The notes beneath the pieces are model-generated. The model saw only the letters and a list, made by a program, of their open reading frames with translations. It ran no database searches and was not told the origin of the DNA. A stretch of DNA of 7,760 nucleotides from assembly GCA_001796865.1 (NCBI GenBank), contig MGNQ01000042.1, forward strand, positions 17,620 to 25,379, in the 5' to 3' direction. The translations under genes and the position numbers were made by a program. Source of the DNA: Chloroflexi bacterium RBG_16_56_11 (lineage in GTDB: Bacteria > Chloroflexota > Dehalococcoidia > Dehalococcoidales > RBG-16-60-22). This document shows, piece after piece, positions 1-5,468 of the stretch. The first letter of the stretch is position 1; each line of letters opens with the position of its first letter.

Positions 1-789
1 GACCCACTCATATATCTCGCCGTCTTCCCTGAAAACCGGCGTCCCGCGGGCCAGGAAGTAGCGGTAAACGCCATCGGCCCGGCGCAGGCGGTACTCGGTT
101 TCGTAGGTGCTTTTCTCGGTTACAGCCCGTTTCCATACCATTATAGTCCGTTCAAGATCATCAGGGTGGAGGGCTTTCGACCAGCCCCATCGCTTCACCT
201 CATCATAGGTCTGGCCGGTATAATTCCTGAAAGAGGGGATATCTTCGATCACCTCACCCTGGCCACCGGTTGTCCATCCCAGTACCCCGGTTACTTCGAT
301 GAAAGAGCGATAGCGCTTCTCCGAGGCCTGCTTTCGCTCGGTGATGTCTATCCCCACCTCCATGATGAGACTGGAGCCGTCCGAATCGGTGAAAGGATAG
401 TCGTGGATATCGTAGTAGCGCCCGTCAGGGCCGGTCCATTCCCAGCGGTGGGGCGCCCCGGTCTTGAGGACCTTGAAGGTCTCACAGTTTTCGCAGGGCT
501 CGGTCCGGTGGAACAGGTATTCGTAGCAGCGCCGGCCGCCGGACTCGCCGAAGCGCTCCCGGAAGAAACGGTTGGCGAAGGGAACGTGATAGTCCGCGGA
601 CAGGAGCACGACGTACACCGGGAGCATCTCGAGAACGTCGTAAAAACGTTTACGCTCGGCCGTGATTAGCTCGCCGGCCTTTTTTCCGATGGCGCGGCGT
701 CGTTTTGGATTGTCGCGGGACTGGCGGGGCTGCCCGCTCCCCGCCCGGCGCGTTGCTTGCCTTCCTGGTTCGCCGTGTCCTGCCGCCAT
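1..789 (-). CDS. PAS-domain sensory protein (N-terminal part; runs off the left edge)
   Basis: The reading frame is open from the ATG at 789-787 to the window edge, giving 263 residues with no stop. The start is favoured by GGAGG six bases upstream; the frame stays open further upstream but has no other ATG. Residues 1-43 are basic and probably disordered. A first PAS domain covers about 44-150 (LPVYVVLLSADYHVPFANRFF, ending DITERK), and a second of the PAS_3 type covers about 155-263 (LHPDDLE, YRLRRADGVYRYFLARG, DGEIYEWV). Cys88 and a CENC pair (Cys99, Cys102) lie in the first PAS. PAS domains sense ligands, redox state or light and pass the signal to an output domain, which is outside the window; histidine kinase or diguanylate cyclase are both possible. 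No membrane segment is visible, so this part is probably cytoplasmic. It is transcribed divergently from the small membrane-protein genes. Confidence 0.88.
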   Translation of the reverse strand, partial: MAAGHGEPGRQATRRAGSGQPRQSRDNPKRRRAIGKKAGELITAERKRFYDVLEMLPVYVVLLSADYHVPFANRFFRERFGESGGRRCYEYLFHRTEPCENCETFKVLKTGAPHRWEWTGPDGRYYDIHDYPFTDSDGSSLIMEVGIDITERKQASEKRYRSFIEVTGVLGWTTGGQGEVIEDIPSFRNYTGQTYDEVKRWGWSKALHPDDLERTIMVWKRAVTEKSTYETEYRLRRADGVYRYFLARGTPVFREDGEIYEWV

Positions 790-923
790 GGCTTGCCTCC
801 GGAACTGAAAGTATGGCCGCTCTCCGGGCACCCGGGACCCTCCGGAACAGTCCCATTCTAGCACAAACGGAAATTCAATGATATCAGGTCTGTCCCGGCG
901 AGCCGCCCCCCAATAAGCATAAC

Positions 924-973
924 TACCTATTTCCGGTTGCTTTTTAAGTGTTATGGCTGTTTGAAAATAGGTA
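924..973. repeat. Inverted repeat in the divergent intergenic region
   Basis: TACCTATTT at 924-932 is matched exactly in reverse complement by AAATAGGTA at 965-973, with 32 bases between. It lies in the 255-bp gap between the divergent PAS gene and the small membrane-protein genes, so it could be an operator or a transcript hairpin. I saw no convincing -35/-10 pair for either gene here. A nine-base repeat in a short AT-rich gap can arise by chance. Confidence 0.3.
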
Positions 974-1044
974 TCAGGGCGGAAGTACGTCCTGTCGGTG
1001 CGTTGTTAGAATGATATTGAAAGCTCAGGTGGGAGGTAAGTCCG

Positions 1045-1215
1045 ATGGAATGGCAGATTGTGATAGCACTGATAGTAGCGATACCCGTAATCCTCTTCCC
1101 GGCCGCTTTTGTCTGGTACCTGAATCTCGGTGGCATCTATACGGCCATCAAGGAAGCCCGGGCGAAAAAAGCGGCTCGCGAGAAGGAAGCCAAGGAAAAC
1201 GCGATGATTAAGTAG
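1045..1215 (+). CDS. Small single-pass membrane protein (56 aa), paralogue of the next gene
   Basis: ATG at 1045 follows GGGAGG by eight bases, and the frame ends in TAG at 1213-1215. The protein begins MEWQIVIALIVAIPVILFPA. Residues 4-28 form one hydrophobic membrane segment with a central Pro (VILFPAAFVWYLN). Residues 36-56 are a highly charged, Ala/Lys/Glu/Arg-rich tail, likely helical and, by the positive-inside rule, cytoplasmic. It aligns without large gaps to the protein of the next gene, sharing ILFPAA-VW, a Gly, and the KE-AR start of the tail. The similarity of two adjacent frames, both with good ribosome binding sites, is the main evidence that this short gene is real. Function is unknown; a membrane anchor or small accessory subunit are possibilities. 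Longer frames overlapping it on both strands show no family features. Confidence 0.8.
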   Translation: MEWQIVIALIVAIPVILFPAAFVWYLNLGGIYTAIKEARAKKAAREKEAKENAMIK

Positions 1216-1260
1216 CTGGAAGGTAAAAAGGGATAATATTATCGGTGAAGGAGAAGGACG

Positions 1261-1443
1261 ATGTCTACTGAACTGATTATAGCGGTGATAATAGCGATAT
1301 CGGTTATCCTGTTCCCGGCCGCGCTGGTCTGGTTCATTAACATTACCGGGCTCTGGACGGTCTGGAAAGAGAGCCGCGCCAGGGAGAAGCGGCGGGCCCG
1401 CGCCCACAAGGAAGCCCTCGTCAAAGTCACGAAATCGGGCTAA
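1261..1443 (+). CDS. Small single-pass membrane protein (60 aa), tandem paralogue
   Basis: ATG at 1261 follows AAGGAG by seven bases, and the stop is TAA at 1441-1443. Residues 4-28 form a hydrophobic segment (LIIAVIIAISVILFPAALVW). The tail from about residue 37 is strongly basic (KESRAREKRRARAHKEALVK). It begins 45 bp after the preceding gene, on the same strand and with no terminator between them, so the two are probably co-transcribed. The core ILFPAA-VW is shared with the first protein, while the tails differ in charge pattern (mixed Lys/Glu in the first, Arg-rich here), which suggests duplication followed by divergence. No known domain is recognised and no function is assigned. I recall similar short proteins in Dehalococcoidia-type genomes, but cannot verify that here. 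Confidence 0.82.
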   Translation: MSTELIIAVIIAISVILFPAALVWFINITGLWTVWKESRAREKRRARAHKEALVKVTKSG

Positions 1444-1506
1444 GCCACCGGTGATGCCGGGCGGCCCGTGAGGGCCGCCGGAGATTACCATAATTTCCAA
1501 AAAGAT

Positions 1507-1540
1507 GGAGCGACCGCGAAACGGTCGCTCCTTTGTTTTT
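1507..1540. terminator. Rho-independent terminator, probably bidirectional
   Basis: A perfect 10-bp stem (GGAGCGACCG at 1507-1516 with CGGTCGCTCC at 1522-1531) and a five-base loop are followed on the plus strand by TTTGTTTTT. On the minus strand the same stem is followed two bases later by five T residues. It sits between the convergent small membrane-protein genes and the radical SAM gene and can end both transcripts. A second GC-rich hairpin (GGCGGCCC 1460-1467 with GGGCCGCC 1472-1479) lies upstream but has no T-run. Confidence 0.9.
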
Positions 1541-1563
1541 ATCACGTAAAGTCAGGCTAGGTA

Positions 1564-2976
1564 TTAAAAGAGGTGGGCCAGCCCTTTGACCGCGTTTAAT
1601 GTCCTCGCCGGCCAGGAGACCAGTCTCTTCTCGATTTTCCGTCCGCTCTTGAATAGCTTTCGGGACTTGAAAAAAGTCCAGTCAATGGCCGAGGCCACCG
1701 TCCCGGACACCGGCATGAGTACCGGGAGGATGTACTTCAGCGGCGGCGGGTTATAGAAGACCGGCCCGAAAAGATCGTTGTCCCTGGTCAAATAGCCCTT
1801 CTTTATCGCCAGGGCCTGGACCGGAGAATGCGGGTAGATGCGGACGTAGTTTAGCCGGTGGTACGGCACCTTTTTACGCAGTATCAGCCTCGACCTCATC
1901 ATGAAATAGGCGAGGCGCACCATGTTGGATAGGCTCTCGCCGGGGGCGTTGATGAAGAAATTAAAGCAGAAGCGGATATCGTCGGTGTGTTTCATCATGG
2001 AGTAGGCCCGCTCGATTTCTGCCGTGGTCATATCCTTTTGCAGCACGTCCAGGGACGAGCCGGAGAGGCCGTCCGGGGACATTTCAAAACAGTCGCAGCC
2101 GGATTCTTTAGCCAGATTGATATATTCGGCGTCGTAGTACTTGAGGTTGTCGAACCCGCGCCACTTGAGGTCGAGCCCGCGGGACAGCATTCCCTCGAGC
2201 ACTTCACGCGTGAATTCCTTGGGCATGTTGAAAATGGAGTCGACGAAAAAGAAGTCCTTGAGGCCGTAGGTGTTTTTCAGGGTTTCCAGCTCGTCGAGGA
2301 CGTCACGCGCCGGCCGGAAACGGAACTCGCCGCCCTGCAGGAGCGGATAGTTGCAGTACACGCAGCGGAACGGGCACCCGCGTTTCGTCTGCACGCCGAT
2401 ACTGAAGGGGTTCTTCAGGTAGGGTGTCATATCAATGATATCGCGCCGCGGCGTGAACGAGCGGGAATAGTCCAGGAGCTGGCGGCCGCCGGTGAAACTG
2501 ACTTTACCGTTGGGCCGGTAGTAGATACCCTTGACGGATTCCGGCCGGTCGAGGTTTTCCAGGAGCTCGGGGAACGTCTCCTCGCCTTCGAGGTAAACTC
2601 CGTAGTCAAGGTCCTTCGCCCTTTCCATGAGGGGGCGGGCGTAGATGGAGAAGGCCGGCCCGCCGGCCACTATCGGGGCCTTCGGCGACATCGCCTTAAG
2701 CTCCGAGACCAGCCTGACGAACGGGTCTACGAACGACTGGAAATCGTAGTAGCTGCAGGTATCGATGTTGCGCAGCCCCACCCCGATAGCTTCCGGCTCG
2801 AAGTCGCGGACCAGTTTCTTGATTGCGGTCATCGGTTCGGTGCTCGTATTGGTATCGAAAACACGTACGTCATGTTTGTGGTTCAGAAGGGCCGTCCCCA
2901 CGTAAATAAGGCCTAGCGGGAAAACCACATCTTCCGTTTTCGATACGCCTTTGGACTGGACAAGCAAAATCCTCAT
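1564..2976 (-). CDS. B12-binding-domain radical SAM protein
   Basis: This is a 470-residue protein whose ATG (2976-2974) follows GGAGG by seven bases. Residues 1-140 resemble the cobalamin-binding fold of class B radical SAM enzymes: MRILLVQSKG start, FPLGLIYVGTALL, VAGGPAFS at 103-110 and LEGEETFPELL at 129-139. The radical SAM core has the cluster motif CPFRCVYC with Cys201, Cys205 and Cys208, which binds a [4Fe-4S] cluster and cleaves S-adenosylmethionine. Later motifs include WRGFDNLKYY and ESGCDCFEMSPDGLSG, and the FFINAPGES strand is typical of the barrel. The C-terminal 60-70 residues are basic and hydrophobic and may touch a membrane. Members of this family perform methylations, cyclisations and other radical chemistry; the substrate cannot be read from the sequence. 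It ends 24 bp from the shared terminator. Its only same-strand upstream neighbour is the ThDP enzyme gene, 269 bp away, so operon membership is uncertain. Confidence 0.93.
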   Translation of the reverse strand: MRILLVQSKGVSKTEDVVFPLGLIYVGTALLNHKHDVRVFDTNTSTEPMTAIKKLVRDFEPEAIGVGLRNIDTCSYYDFQSFVDPFVRLVSELKAMSPKAPIVAGGPAFSIYARPLMERAKDLDYGVYLEGEETFPELLENLDRPESVKGIYYRPNGKVSFTGGRQLLDYSRSFTPRRDIIDMTPYLKNPFSIGVQTKRGCPFRCVYCNYPLLQGGEFRFRPARDVLDELETLKNTYGLKDFFFVDSIFNMPKEFTREVLEGMLSRGLDLKWRGFDNLKYYDAEYINLAKESGCDCFEMSPDGLSGSSLDVLQKDMTTAEIERAYSMMKHTDDIRFCFNFFINAPGESLSNMVRLAYFMMRSRLILRKKVPYHRLNYVRIYPHSPVQALAIKKGYLTRDNDLFGPVFYNPPPLKYILPVLMPVSGTVASAIDWTFFKSRKLFKSGRKIEKRLVSWPARTLNAVKGLAHLF

Positions 2977-3245
2977 CTGCCTACCTCCGAATATTCACGG
3001 CTGAGCTAGACTGTAATGATAAAACTGTTTGAATTGTCAGGGCTGTTAATAGCTATCATTATCAGTCATCGCCGGTAATAACTTTGTTAAAATTCCGTTA
3101 TAATCTGGTGTGAATCGCCGCCTTCGCTTTTAAAACGGGGAGCTACAGAGGTAGAATTGGGCTGCTCCGGGAACGCCCGAAAGGAGATGGAGAATGGACC
3201 GGTGCAGCTACATGGTTGGCCAGCTCGTGCAGCTGGGGACGTAAA
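2977..3245. other. 269-bp intergenic region with weak hairpins and no clear gene
   Basis: This separates two minus-strand genes. It is AT-rich at 3001-3115 and holds an inverted repeat (TAATGATA 3014-3021 with TATCATTA 3054-3061) about 40-85 bp upstream of the radical SAM start, a possible operator. A TATAAT at 3099-3104 on the plus strand has no good -35 partner. Near the ThDP gene stop, CCAGCT 3220-3225 pairs with AGCTGG 3231-3236, but no T-run follows on the minus strand, so this is a poor terminator. A 16-codon plus-strand frame with a good ribosome binding site is listed separately. Nothing else is recognised. Confidence 0.6.
3194..3244 (+). CDS. Possible 16-codon small ORF (doubtful)
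   Basis: ATG at 3194 follows AAAGGAGAT closely and the frame ends in TAA at 3242-3244, encoding MDRCSYMVGQLVQLGT. The strong Shine-Dalgarno-like sequence and the upstream TATAAT at 3099-3104 are the only support. The frame points towards the convergent ThDP gene, so it cannot be that gene's leader peptide. It could be a free small protein, the remnant start of a lost gene, or chance. No family is recognised. Confidence 0.15.
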   Translation: MDRCSYMVGQLVQLGT

Positions 3246-4877
3246 TCAGCTACCAGATTTGCTTAATAGTGTGTCCCACGGCGTTTCCAGCGGCGGCACC
3301 GGGACTTCGATAATCACCGGAAGCTTCGCCCCGAGCGCCCATTTTAGTTTCCCGCCGAGTTCTTCGTGGCTGGAAAGCCTGATGCCGATAGCCCCGAAGG
3401 CCTCGGCGAATTTGACATAATCCGGATTGTGCAACCGGTTGCCCACGTACCGCCCGCCGAACTGGCGCCGCTGGATGCCGGTGACCGTCCCGTAGGCGTT
3501 ATCCGTAAACAGCAGGACGATGACGTTGATGCCCTCCTGGACGGCCGTGGCGAGCTCGGGGGAGGCGTAAGGGAAGCCGCCGTCGCCGCAGATGACCACT
3601 ACCGGCCTGTCGGGATTTCCTATTTTGGCGCCGAGCGCGGTGGGGAAGGCGAAACCCAGCGTAGCGAAATACGAGGCGTCGACATAGCTCCGCAGGCGTT
3701 CGACCGGACAGGCGATATCGCTCCAGTATCCCAGGTTGGTGATGTCGGCCACGATGATAGCGTCGCCGGGCAGGGTGCCCCGCATGGCATCGATGACAGC
3801 CATTTGCAGGGGCGCCGCCTTCTGGAGTCTTGCCCGGTTTTGCTCTTTAATCCGCGAGATTTCGTGAGCCTGCCACCGGCTCGAGACCGGGCCGGCCAGC
3901 GCCCGTTCCAGGGTGGCCAGCGAGGTCCGCACATCGGCCTTGATATCGAGGTCGACGCGGTGGCGGCTTTCCAGCTCGTCGGCCCCGAACTCTACCCGGA
4001 TGAGCTGCTGCTCCGGCCTCAACTCCAGGCTGGAGTTGCCGGAGGCGCGGAGCCGGCTGCCCGCCGCCAGGATAACGTCCGCCATGGCGAAGGCCGGGTT
4101 GAGCCACAGGGTGAAATTGCCGGCGTTCAGGGGGTGGCCGGGAGGAATAGCGCCCCGTCCCTCGGTGGTCATGACGACCGGGGCATGGAGTCGCTCGGCC
4201 AGCCGGACGATTTCCGTAGCGACACCGGCGCCGGTAGCGCCGCTCCCGGCCACGATGAGCGGCCGGACTGCCCGGCGGAGAAGGTCGGCGGCTTTATCAA
4301 CAATCGCCGGCTCGGGTAGAAGCGGCGGATTTATTTTGACCTCCGGCATCGACATGTCGGCCTGCTGCGACCACAGGTCGAAGGGGACCTCGAGCTCGAC
4401 GGGGCGGGGCCGGCCGGTCCGGAGATGCCCCAGGGCCTGCCCCAGCAGCGCCGGGATATCTTCTACCCCGGCGGCGCGGCCGCTCCATTTGGTAATCTGC
4501 CGGAAGATATCGATTTGCCGGTCAAGCTCGTGGAGGACGCCGCGGTGGTAACCCAGGTGAAAGCTCTCAATCTGCCCGGAAATCAGCAGCACCGGCGTCG
4601 AGGCGGTATAGGCCGTGCCGATAGCCGCCGTGGTATTTAATGCCCCCGGCCCGGGCAGGACCATGGCCACGCCGATTTTACCGGTGGTGCGGGCGTAGCC
4701 GTAGGCCATGTAGGCCGCCGTCTGCTCGTGGCGGGTGGATATCCAGCGGATGGCCCCGTCCCGGTAAATGGCGTCGATGGCGTCCATTATCTGCACGCCG
4801 GGCAGCCCGAAGACTACCTCCACGCCTTCACGGCGTAACATCGCTACCAGTATTTCCGCGCCGCTTATCAGTGCCAT
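3246..4877 (-). CDS. Thiamine-diphosphate enzyme, acetolactate synthase large-subunit family
   Basis: A 543-residue protein with the three-domain layout of the acetolactate synthase/pyruvate oxidase superfamily. The N-terminal ThDP domain (about 1-170) has VFGLPGVQIMDAI, the catalytic Glu51 in STRHEQTAAYMAYGYART, and PGPGALNT and LLISGQIES typical of the family. A middle domain covers about 190-330 (RPLIVAGSGA, APVVMTTEGRGAIPPGHP). The C-terminal domain carries the ThDP/metal motif GDGG at 431-434 through Asp459-Asn460 (TDNAYG). Family members condense or decarboxylate 2-oxo acids. Catalytic acetolactate synthases usually have GDGS, so GDGG and the lack of a neighbouring regulatory-subunit gene argue for caution; another 2-oxo-acid decarboxylase or lyase remains possible. 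The start has GGAGG four bases before ATG. It is divergent from the modE-like gene, separated by 135 bp. Confidence 0.9.
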   Translation of the reverse strand: MALISGAEILVAMLRREGVEVVFGLPGVQIMDAIDAIYRDGAIRWISTRHEQTAAYMAYGYARTTGKIGVAMVLPGPGALNTTAAIGTAYTASTPVLLISGQIESFHLGYHRGVLHELDRQIDIFRQITKWSGRAAGVEDIPALLGQALGHLRTGRPRPVELEVPFDLWSQQADMSMPEVKINPPLLPEPAIVDKAADLLRRAVRPLIVAGSGATGAGVATEIVRLAERLHAPVVMTTEGRGAIPPGHPLNAGNFTLWLNPAFAMADVILAAGSRLRASGNSSLELRPEQQLIRVEFGADELESRHRVDLDIKADVRTSLATLERALAGPVSSRWQAHEISRIKEQNRARLQKAAPLQMAVIDAMRGTLPGDAIIVADITNLGYWSDIACPVERLRSYVDASYFATLGFAFPTALGAKIGNPDRPVVVICGDGGFPYASPELATAVQEGINVIVLLFTDNAYGTVTGIQRRQFGGRYVGNRLHNPDYVKFAEAFGAIGIRLSSHEELGGKLKWALGAKLPVIIEVPVPPLETPWDTLLSKSGS

Positions 4878-4898
4878 GATTCCTCCACCGGTGATGGT

Positions 4899-4915
4899 AT
4901 AAATATTATAGTATA
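4899..4915 (-). promoter_or_regulatory. Probable -10 region for the ThDP enzyme gene
   Basis: The minus strand reads TATACTATAAT through this AT-rich stretch, giving two overlapping -10-like hexamers (TATACT 4915-4910 and TATAAT 4910-4905) about 30 bases before the start codon. A TTGCCG at 4941-4936 is the nearest -35 candidate, but its spacing to TATACT is 20 bp, longer than usual. TATAA/TTATA (4899-4903, 4906-4910) also form a small palindrome. The location fits; the -35 is weak. Confidence 0.4.
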
Positions 4916-4956
4916 AAAAGTGGTAGGGGGTAATCCGGCAATAATCACGGGAATGT

Positions 4957-4985
4957 TTGACATGGCGTTATATTGCTGGTAATAT
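4957..4985 (+). promoter_or_regulatory. Near-consensus extended -10 promoter of the modE-like gene
   Basis: TTGACA at 4957-4962, a 17-bp spacer and TAATAT at 4980-4985 match the housekeeping sigma-factor consensus at 11 of 12 positions. TG at 4977-4978 one base before the -10 adds an extended -10 element. The expected transcript start is about 4991-4993, giving a leader of only about 20 bases before the modE-like ATG. The -10 is embedded in a palindrome (next entry), so a strong promoter held down by a repressor is plausible. Confidence 0.8.
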
Positions 4986-4989
4986 AGGT
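4966..4989. promoter_or_regulatory. Candidate ModE operator over the -10 box
   Basis: The left half CGTTATATT (4966-4974) and right half AATATAGGT (4981-4989) flank a six-base spacer. TATATT/AATATA (4969-4974, 4981-4986) is a perfect inverted repeat, and the left arm matches the known ModE half-site style (CGnTATAT). The right arm is imperfect at its outer bases. Because it covers the -10 hexamer of the gene for a ModE-family protein, negative autoregulation is the natural reading. This is inferred from sequence alone. Confidence 0.6.
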
Positions 4990-5012
4990 TGTCATGAATT
5001 CCGGAAAAAGAG

Positions 5013-5402
5013 ATGACTAAAAATACCGAGAGTAAAATACCCGAGTTTGGCGTGAAACACGGGGCCCGCCACGGTCACCTGCCGGAGTCCGGCATCGTGG
5101 TGAGAAGCAAGGTCTGGCTGGAAAAAGACGGTAAGCTCTTCATGGGTTGGGGCCGGGCGACGCTGCTGGAACGCATCGACCAGTTCGGGTCGATATCGGC
5201 GGCCGCCAGGTCGATGAACCTCGCTTACCGTAATGCCTGGCTCTGGGTCGAGGCCATGAACCGCCTGGCACCGGAGCCTCTCGTGGAAAAGTCCACCGGT
5301 GGGGCGCAGGGAGGTTATGCCCGACTGACCGATGAGGGGAGGAAAATTGTCCGGGAATACAAGGAAAAGCGGGCCAGGGTGCGGGAGATAACGGATAAGT
5401 AA
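5013..5402 (+). CDS. modE: ModE-family winged-helix regulator (DNA-binding domain only)
   Basis: A 129-residue protein matching the N-terminal domain of ModE. The helix-turn-helix lies at about 50-84 (LLERIDQFGSISAAARSMNLAYRNAWLWVEAMN). The wing, with the family's Gly-rich loop, is at 88-106 (EPLVEKSTGGAQGGYARLT), followed by a terminal charged helix. E. coli ModE is about twice as long and has two C-terminal Mop domains that bind molybdate; these are absent, and the stop at 5400-5402 is followed directly by the modA leader. It must therefore sense by another route, need a partner, or act constitutively. An unusual N-terminal stretch carries His16, His20 and His22. GGAAAAAGAG before the ATG is a weak ribosome binding site. 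Its position ahead of modABC supports control of molybdate uptake. The symbol denotes family, not proven orthology. Confidence 0.85.
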   Translation: MTKNTESKIPEFGVKHGARHGHLPESGIVVRSKVWLEKDGKLFMGWGRATLLERIDQFGSISAAARSMNLAYRNAWLWVEAMNRLAPEPLVEKSTGGAQGGYARLTDEGRKIVREYKEKRARVREITDK

Positions 5403-5421
5403 TTTAATAATTATTCCAGAC

Positions 5422-5444
5422 CGCTATGTGGCGGTAACATATCG
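5422..5444. promoter_or_regulatory. Second candidate ModE-type operator upstream of modA
   Basis: CGCTATGT at 5422-5429 and ACATATCG at 5437-5444 form an inverted repeat with one mismatch and a seven-base spacer, in the 66-bp gap between the modE-like gene and modA. The CG(C/T)TAT half-site layout resembles the palindrome at 4966-4989. It may control a separate modA promoter, although no strong -35/-10 pair is visible here. Alternatively it could act as a hairpin in the leader RNA. Confidence 0.45.
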
Positions 5445-5468
5445 CGGGTACTCTCTTTCCGGGAGAAA

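Noticed and set aside
166..669. 167-codon plus-strand open frame
   Set aside because: It is antisense to the PAS sensor, whose domain motifs are clear on the minus strand.
948..1211. 87-codon plus-strand open frame
   Set aside because: It covers the 56-residue membrane-protein gene in another frame, lacks a good ribosome binding site and its translation has no structure.
1006..1545. 179-codon minus-strand open frame
   Set aside because: It runs antisense through both small membrane-protein genes and across the terminator hairpin, and no family is recognised.
1987..2916. 309-codon plus-strand open frame
   Set aside because: It lies wholly antisense to the radical SAM gene, has no recognisable motifs, and its length is explained by GC-rich codon bias on the opposite strand.
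2977..3245. Possible cobalamin or TPP riboswitch near the B12-radical SAM and ThDP genes
   Set aside because: I looked for conserved riboswitch core sequences in both leaders and did not recognise any.
3366..4319. 317-codon plus-strand open frame (and shorter frames around 3620-4640)
   Set aside because: All overlap the well-supported ThDP enzyme gene in other frames and have low-complexity Arg/Gly/Pro/Ala-rich translations.
1445..4896. 12-base sequence CCACCGGTGATG present at both 1445-1456 and 4885-4896
   Set aside because: One or two shared 12-mers are expected by chance in a window of this size, and the contexts (after a stop codon, before a start codon) are unrelated.
5406..5415. Self-complementary AATAATTATT just after the modE-like gene
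   Set aside because: It is a short AT-only palindrome with no T-run hairpin geometry; too simple to call a terminator or operator.
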